Source of the DNA: DATGKR01 sp035294565
GTDB lineage: Bacteria; Actinomycetota; Acidimicrobiia; Acidimicrobiales; Palsa-688
Length of the DNA stretch: 7,707 nucleotides
NCBI GenBank assembly: GCA_035294565.1
Contig: DATGKR010000075.1
Location: forward strand, 1 to 7,707
Direction of reading: 5' to 3'
In this document: positions 5,463 to 7,707 of the stretch, piece after piece
Position numbering within the stretch: position 1 is the stretch's first letter
How the letters are laid out: each line of letters begins with the position of its first letter
The notes under the pieces: generated by a model
Database searches by the model: none
What the model saw: the letters and a program-made list of their open reading frames with translations, nothing else
What the model was told of the DNA's origin: nothing
Program-made: the position numbers and the translations under genes

Positions 5463-6097
5463 TCAGCGCCGTGGGGGCGGTGGGCCGTCGGTCGAGGGGG
5501 GACCCGAGCCGCCGCCCGGAGACCGCAGAGGGACCTGCTCCAGCAGGCAGTGGAGGGCGAGGCTGATCCGAGTGTTGACGAAAGCCATCCCGATCCCCGC
5601 GGCGTAGACCGGGGCGCCGATCCCGAGCCTGGCCAGGAGCGTCCGCTTCCGGACGAGGTCGATCGCGGTCGTGCGGAGCTCGTCCCGCCGCAGCACGTAG
5701 GCCCACAGGACGCCGAACAGGGCGCCCATGGCGACCATGGTGATCCCGTAGGTCGCGCCTGCGACGGCCTCGTCGCGGCCCGTCTGGAGTTCGAGCGGCG
5801 AGCAGGGCGGTCGGGGACGGGATCAGGGCCACCACCATCAGCAGGAACAGGTTGATCCCCAGCGGGGGACGGTCGACCCGCCGCAGCTGCTCGAAGATCG
5901 TGTGGTGGTCCATCCAGATGATGCCGATGGTGAGGAAGCTGACCGCGTAGCTCGCGTAGCGGGCCAGGCGTGAGGATGGCACCGAGGAGGCCTCCGCCGG
6001 CGGGCACCCGGATGTCGAGCACGAGCAGGATGGCCGCGATGGCGAACACGCCGCCGCTGGAGACCGCCGTGCGTCCTGGCCGGATCGTCTCCTCCTC
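5463..6097 (-). pseudogene. TMEM175/DUF1211-family membrane protein, frameshifted
   Basis: A six-helix membrane protein of the bacterial TMEM175 (DUF1211) potassium-channel family, about 200 residues, now split over three frames. The first frame carries helix 1, GVFAIAAILLVLDIRVP, and LLGAIL. One extra base near 5968-5974 moves the reading to RYASYAVSFLTIGIIWMDHH, LRRVDRPPLGINLFLLMVVA and LIPSPTALLAA. An extra base near 5787-5793 moves it again to GATYGITMVAMGALFGVLWAYVL, an Arg-rich DLVRKRTLL stretch, IGAPVYAAGIGMAFVNTRIS and LALHCLLEQVPL, ending at 5463. The family signature R-x-x-x-F-S-D at the start of helix 1 aligns without gaps to RTAVSSG, so the conserved Phe and Asp are lost. No ATG or GTG start is visible upstream; the GTG at 6049 lies inside the signature helix. 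Both the frameshifts and the lost signature indicate a non-functional gene. Confidence 0.8.
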
Positions 6098-6173
6098 AGC
6101 CGATGGCGGGACCTCGTCCGGTTGCCGGGCGCCGGCCTCCCGAGCTATGGGGCCGGCCGGTGCTCAGGGGTTC

Positions 6174-6179
6174 AGCATA
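6174..6179 (-). promoter_or_regulatory. possible -10 element upstream of the TMEM175-like remnant
   Basis: On the minus strand TATGCT (6179-6174) resembles a -10 box, but the position 17 bases upstream has no match to a -35 consensus and is occupied by the palindrome at 6190-6201. Weak evidence. Confidence 0.25.
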
Positions 6180-6189
6180 CCCGTGCGCC

Positions 6190-6201
6190 GGTGCCGGCAC
6201 C
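6190..6201. promoter_or_regulatory. 12-base perfect palindrome, candidate operator
   Basis: GGTGCCGGCACC is a perfect palindrome without spacer. It lies in the 288-base non-coding stretch between the TMEM175-like remnant and the CMD-family gene, just upstream of a TATGCT element on the minus strand. In such GC-rich DNA a 12-base palindrome can also occur by chance. Confidence 0.35.
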
Positions 6202-6334
6202 CCTCGCCGGCCATGAGCCGCGGCTGTGATCGAGTGGCCCGGGGGGCCGTGTTCGCAGGAGGAGGCGGCCTCGGGGACGGGGGGCGGGCCCGATCCCAGC
6301 CCTGACCGCCGGCCTCGCCCCGGCTTCCGGACGG

Positions 6335-6347
6335 GCGGCCGGGCCGC
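6335..6347 (-). terminator. GC-rich hairpin after the CMD-family gene
   Basis: GCGGCC (6335-6340) and GGCCGC (6342-6347) pair perfectly around one central G (6341). This is 39 bases after the minus-strand stop at 6386. Such a tight loop would open to a shorter stem, and no T-run follows. A second GC hairpin, GGCCC/GGGCC, is at 6236-6248. A terminator role is only suggested by position. Confidence 0.3.
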
Positions 6348-6385
6348 GGCGAGGGTGGGGCCTGGGCGGTCTCCGGGCCCGGTGG

Positions 6386-6940
6386 TCAGGGGCCGGGGAA
6401 CGGCTCCGGTGTCCCGTCCGGCGGCGGCACCTGGAAGGCGTTGATGGTCATCGAGATCAGCGTGTAGTAGCCGAGGATGCCGACCAGCTCGACCAGGGCC
6501 CGGTTGTCCAGGACCGCGGCCGCGCGCCGGTAGGTGGCGTCGGAGACCCCGCGGGTCTCGATCAGCTCCCGGGCAAAGGCGTAGACCGCGGCCTCGTCCT
6601 CGCGGGCGAGGTCGGGCGTGCCACCGGTGCGGATGGCCTCGACCGCCTGCGGGTCCAGTCCGGCCTCGACGGCGAGGGGGGCGTGCGCCTGCCACTCGAA
6701 CCCCGACCGCCAGGCCGCCGCCGTGACCAGGATGGCCAGCTCGGAGAGCCGCGGCGGGAGGCTGGTGTGGAACCGGCAGAAGGCCCCCAGTTCCTGGGCC
6801 CGGTCGGCCAGGCCGGGACTGTGCAGCCACACCCGGAGCGGGCCATGGACGCCGCCGCGGGGGCCGGCGACGATGGCGTCGTGGACGCGGCGCTGCTCGG
6901 CGTCGAGCGCGTCGAGGTCGAGGTCGGGCACCCGGGGCAT
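6386..6940 (-). CDS. carboxymuconolactone decarboxylase (CMD)-family protein
   Basis: A 184-residue, mostly helical protein of the CMD/AhpD-like fold. The core is LPPRLSELAILVTAAAWRSGFEWQAHAPLAVEAGLDPQAV (61-100), with Glu82 and His85 at the positions used by CMD-type proteins. This is followed by DLAREDEAAVYAFARELIETR (110-130) and LVELVGILGYYTLISMTINAF (149-169). It has no Cys-x-x-Cys, so it is not an AhpD-type peroxidase; it resembles the group related to 4-carboxymuconolactone decarboxylase, whose members are mostly uncharacterised. The ATG at 6940 is chosen because homology starts there; the frame stays open far upstream, but that sequence is the shadow of the ABC gene. No clear ribosome-binding site precedes it. 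It begins 38 bases after the ABC-transporter stop on the same strand, so translation may depend on the upstream gene and the two probably form an operon. Confidence 0.88.
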   Translation of the reverse strand: MPRVPDLDLDALDAEQRRVHDAIVAGPRGGVHGPLRVWLHSPGLADRAQELGAFCRFHTSLPPRLSELAILVTAAAWRSGFEWQAHAPLAVEAGLDPQAVEAIRTGGTPDLAREDEAAVYAFARELIETRGVSDATYRRAAAVLDNRALVELVGILGYYTLISMTINAFQVPPPDGTPEPFPGP

Positions 6941-6978
6941 GGCTGACAGAGAGGGTACGCCAGATCGCCGGCGGAAGG

Positions 6979-7707
6979 TCAGGGCCGCGGCCGGCGCCGG
7001 TCGGTGTCGTCCAGGTAGGCCGCGGCCTGAAGGCGGAACAGTTCGGCGTAGAGCCCGCCCGCCGCCATCAGCTCCCGATGGGACCCCTGCTCGACGATCT
7101 CGCCCTCCCTCATCACGTAGATCCGATCGGCGGAACGGACGCTCGAGAAGCGGTGCGAGATCAGCAGCACGGAGCGGCCCTCGAACAGGGTCCGGATCCG
7201 TTCGAACAGCTCCGCCTCGGCCCGGGCGTCCAGGGAGGCGGTGGGCTCGTCGAGCACGACCAGGGGCGCATCGCGGAAGAAGGCGCGGGCCAGGGCCATC
7301 CGCTGCCACTGACCGACGGAGAGGTCCTTGCCCCCCTCGAAGATCGGTCCCAGCAGCGCGTCGTAGCCCTCCGGCCAGGTCTCGATGAAGGCGTCGGCGC
7401 CGGCCTGGCGGGCGGCGGCGACGATGGCTTCGTGGTCGCCCATGCGCTCCACCCGGCCGACGCCGATGTTCTCGCGGGCGCTCAGCCAGTAGCGCACGAA
7501 GTCCTGGAAGATGACCGTGATCTGCCGACGCAGCTGCTCCGGGTCCACCTCCCGGACGTCGACGCCGTCCCAGAGCACCGCGCCCGCGTCGGGCGCGTAG
7601 AGGCCGCAGATGACCTTGGCCAGGGTGGTCTTGCCGGAACCGTTCTCGCCCACCAGCGCCACCACCTCCCCTTGCCGCAGCTCCAGGGAGACGCCGCGGA
7701 GAGCGTG
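6979..7707 (-). CDS. ABC transporter ATP-binding domain (N-terminus beyond window)
   Basis: The C-terminal 242 residues of an ABC protein; the frame is open to the right edge, so the start is outside. Numbering from the edge, it begins HALRGVSLELRQGE, then Walker A GENGSGKT (20-27), the Q-loop IFQDFVRYWLSARENIGVG (66-84), the signature LSVGQWQRMALARA (129-142), Walker B LVVLDE (149-154), the D-loop ASLDA, and the H-loop ISHRFSSVRSADRIYVM with His175. A GEIVEQGSHRELMA segment follows. These are those of exporter-type (ABCB/MsbA-like) half transporters, so a membrane domain is expected upstream in the same protein, though a separate permease cannot be excluded. The second Gly of the signature LSGGQ is Val, a substitution known in this subgroup. 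Substrate unknown. It leads directly into the CMD-family gene. Confidence 0.93.
   Translation of the reverse strand, partial: HALRGVSLELRQGEVVALVGENGSGKTTLAKVICGLYAPDAGAVLWDGVDVREVDPEQLRRQITVIFQDFVRYWLSARENIGVGRVERMGDHEAIVAAARQAGADAFIETWPEGYDALLGPIFEGGKDLSVGQWQRMALARAFFRDAPLVVLDEPTASLDARAEAELFERIRTLFEGRSVLLISHRFSSVRSADRIYVMREGEIVEQGSHRELMAAGGLYAELFRLQAAAYLDDTDRRRPRP

Noticed and set aside
6096..6830. Long minus-strand open frame covering the CMD gene and the gap after it
   Set aside because: Low-complexity Arg/Pro/Gly sequence in a shifted frame of the CMD gene; no recognisable domain.
6941..7309. In-frame upstream extension of the CMD-family gene to a start at 7309
   Set aside because: The added 123 residues are Arg/Gly/Pro-rich and antisense-like in composition, and they overlap the clearly conserved ABC ATPase frame. 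Family homology begins at the ATG at 6940.
7285..7325. LSVGQ instead of LSGGQ as a sign of a defective ABC ATPase
   Set aside because: Val at this position followed by WQR is, from family knowledge, found in this exporter subgroup, and all other ATPase motifs are intact.

Overview
The window is very GC-rich, with dense coding on both strands. Its gene families are typical of high-GC actinobacteria: an MmyB-like regulator, a PPOX/F420-type flavin-fold oxidoreductase, and TetR, SnoaL-like and cupin proteins. I infer an actinobacterium or a similar high-GC soil-type lineage; nothing here fixes the taxon. I found no rRNA, tRNA, CRISPR array or insertion sequence.

Layout. (1) Positions 1-551 (+): the 3' part of a regulator gene with an MmyB-type ligand-binding domain, cut by the left edge. 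(2) 508-1648 (-): an O-methyltransferase followed by a PPOX-type oxidoreductase, probably one operon. The oxidoreductase end overlaps the end of the regulator gene. (3) 1766-2395 (+): a stand-alone ClpP protease gene, divergent from the methyltransferase, with a complete Ser-His-Asp triad. (4) 2448-2897 (-): an intact SnoaL-like ester cyclase, convergent with clpP; hairpins at both gene ends fill the gap. (5) 2999-6097: a stretch of damaged genes. These are a TetR regulator (-), a divergent cupin (+), an NTF2/SnoaL-like gene (-) with a suspect C-terminus, a heavily deleted acetylserotonin-type O-methyltransferase (-), and a TMEM175/DUF1211 membrane protein (-). Their family signatures are recognisable but spread over two or three frames. 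(6) 6386-7707 (-): a carboxymuconolactone decarboxylase-family gene downstream of an ABC-transporter ATPase domain that is cut by the right edge.

How the genes relate. The outer genes look intact and are ordinary accessory or housekeeping functions. The middle block (ester cyclase, TetR, cupin, NTF2-like, O-methyltransferase) resembles a small-molecule tailoring or detoxification locus, with a TetR repressor and a still-perfect operator-like palindrome between tetR and cupin. The frameshifts alone could be consensus errors. The internal deletions in the methyltransferase and the lost signature residues in the TMEM175 gene argue for real decay.

I see no convincing new multi-gene system. The most unusual features are the concentrated gene decay, the conserved palindromes beside the broken regulator, and a ClpP with extra residues just after the catalytic histidine motif.
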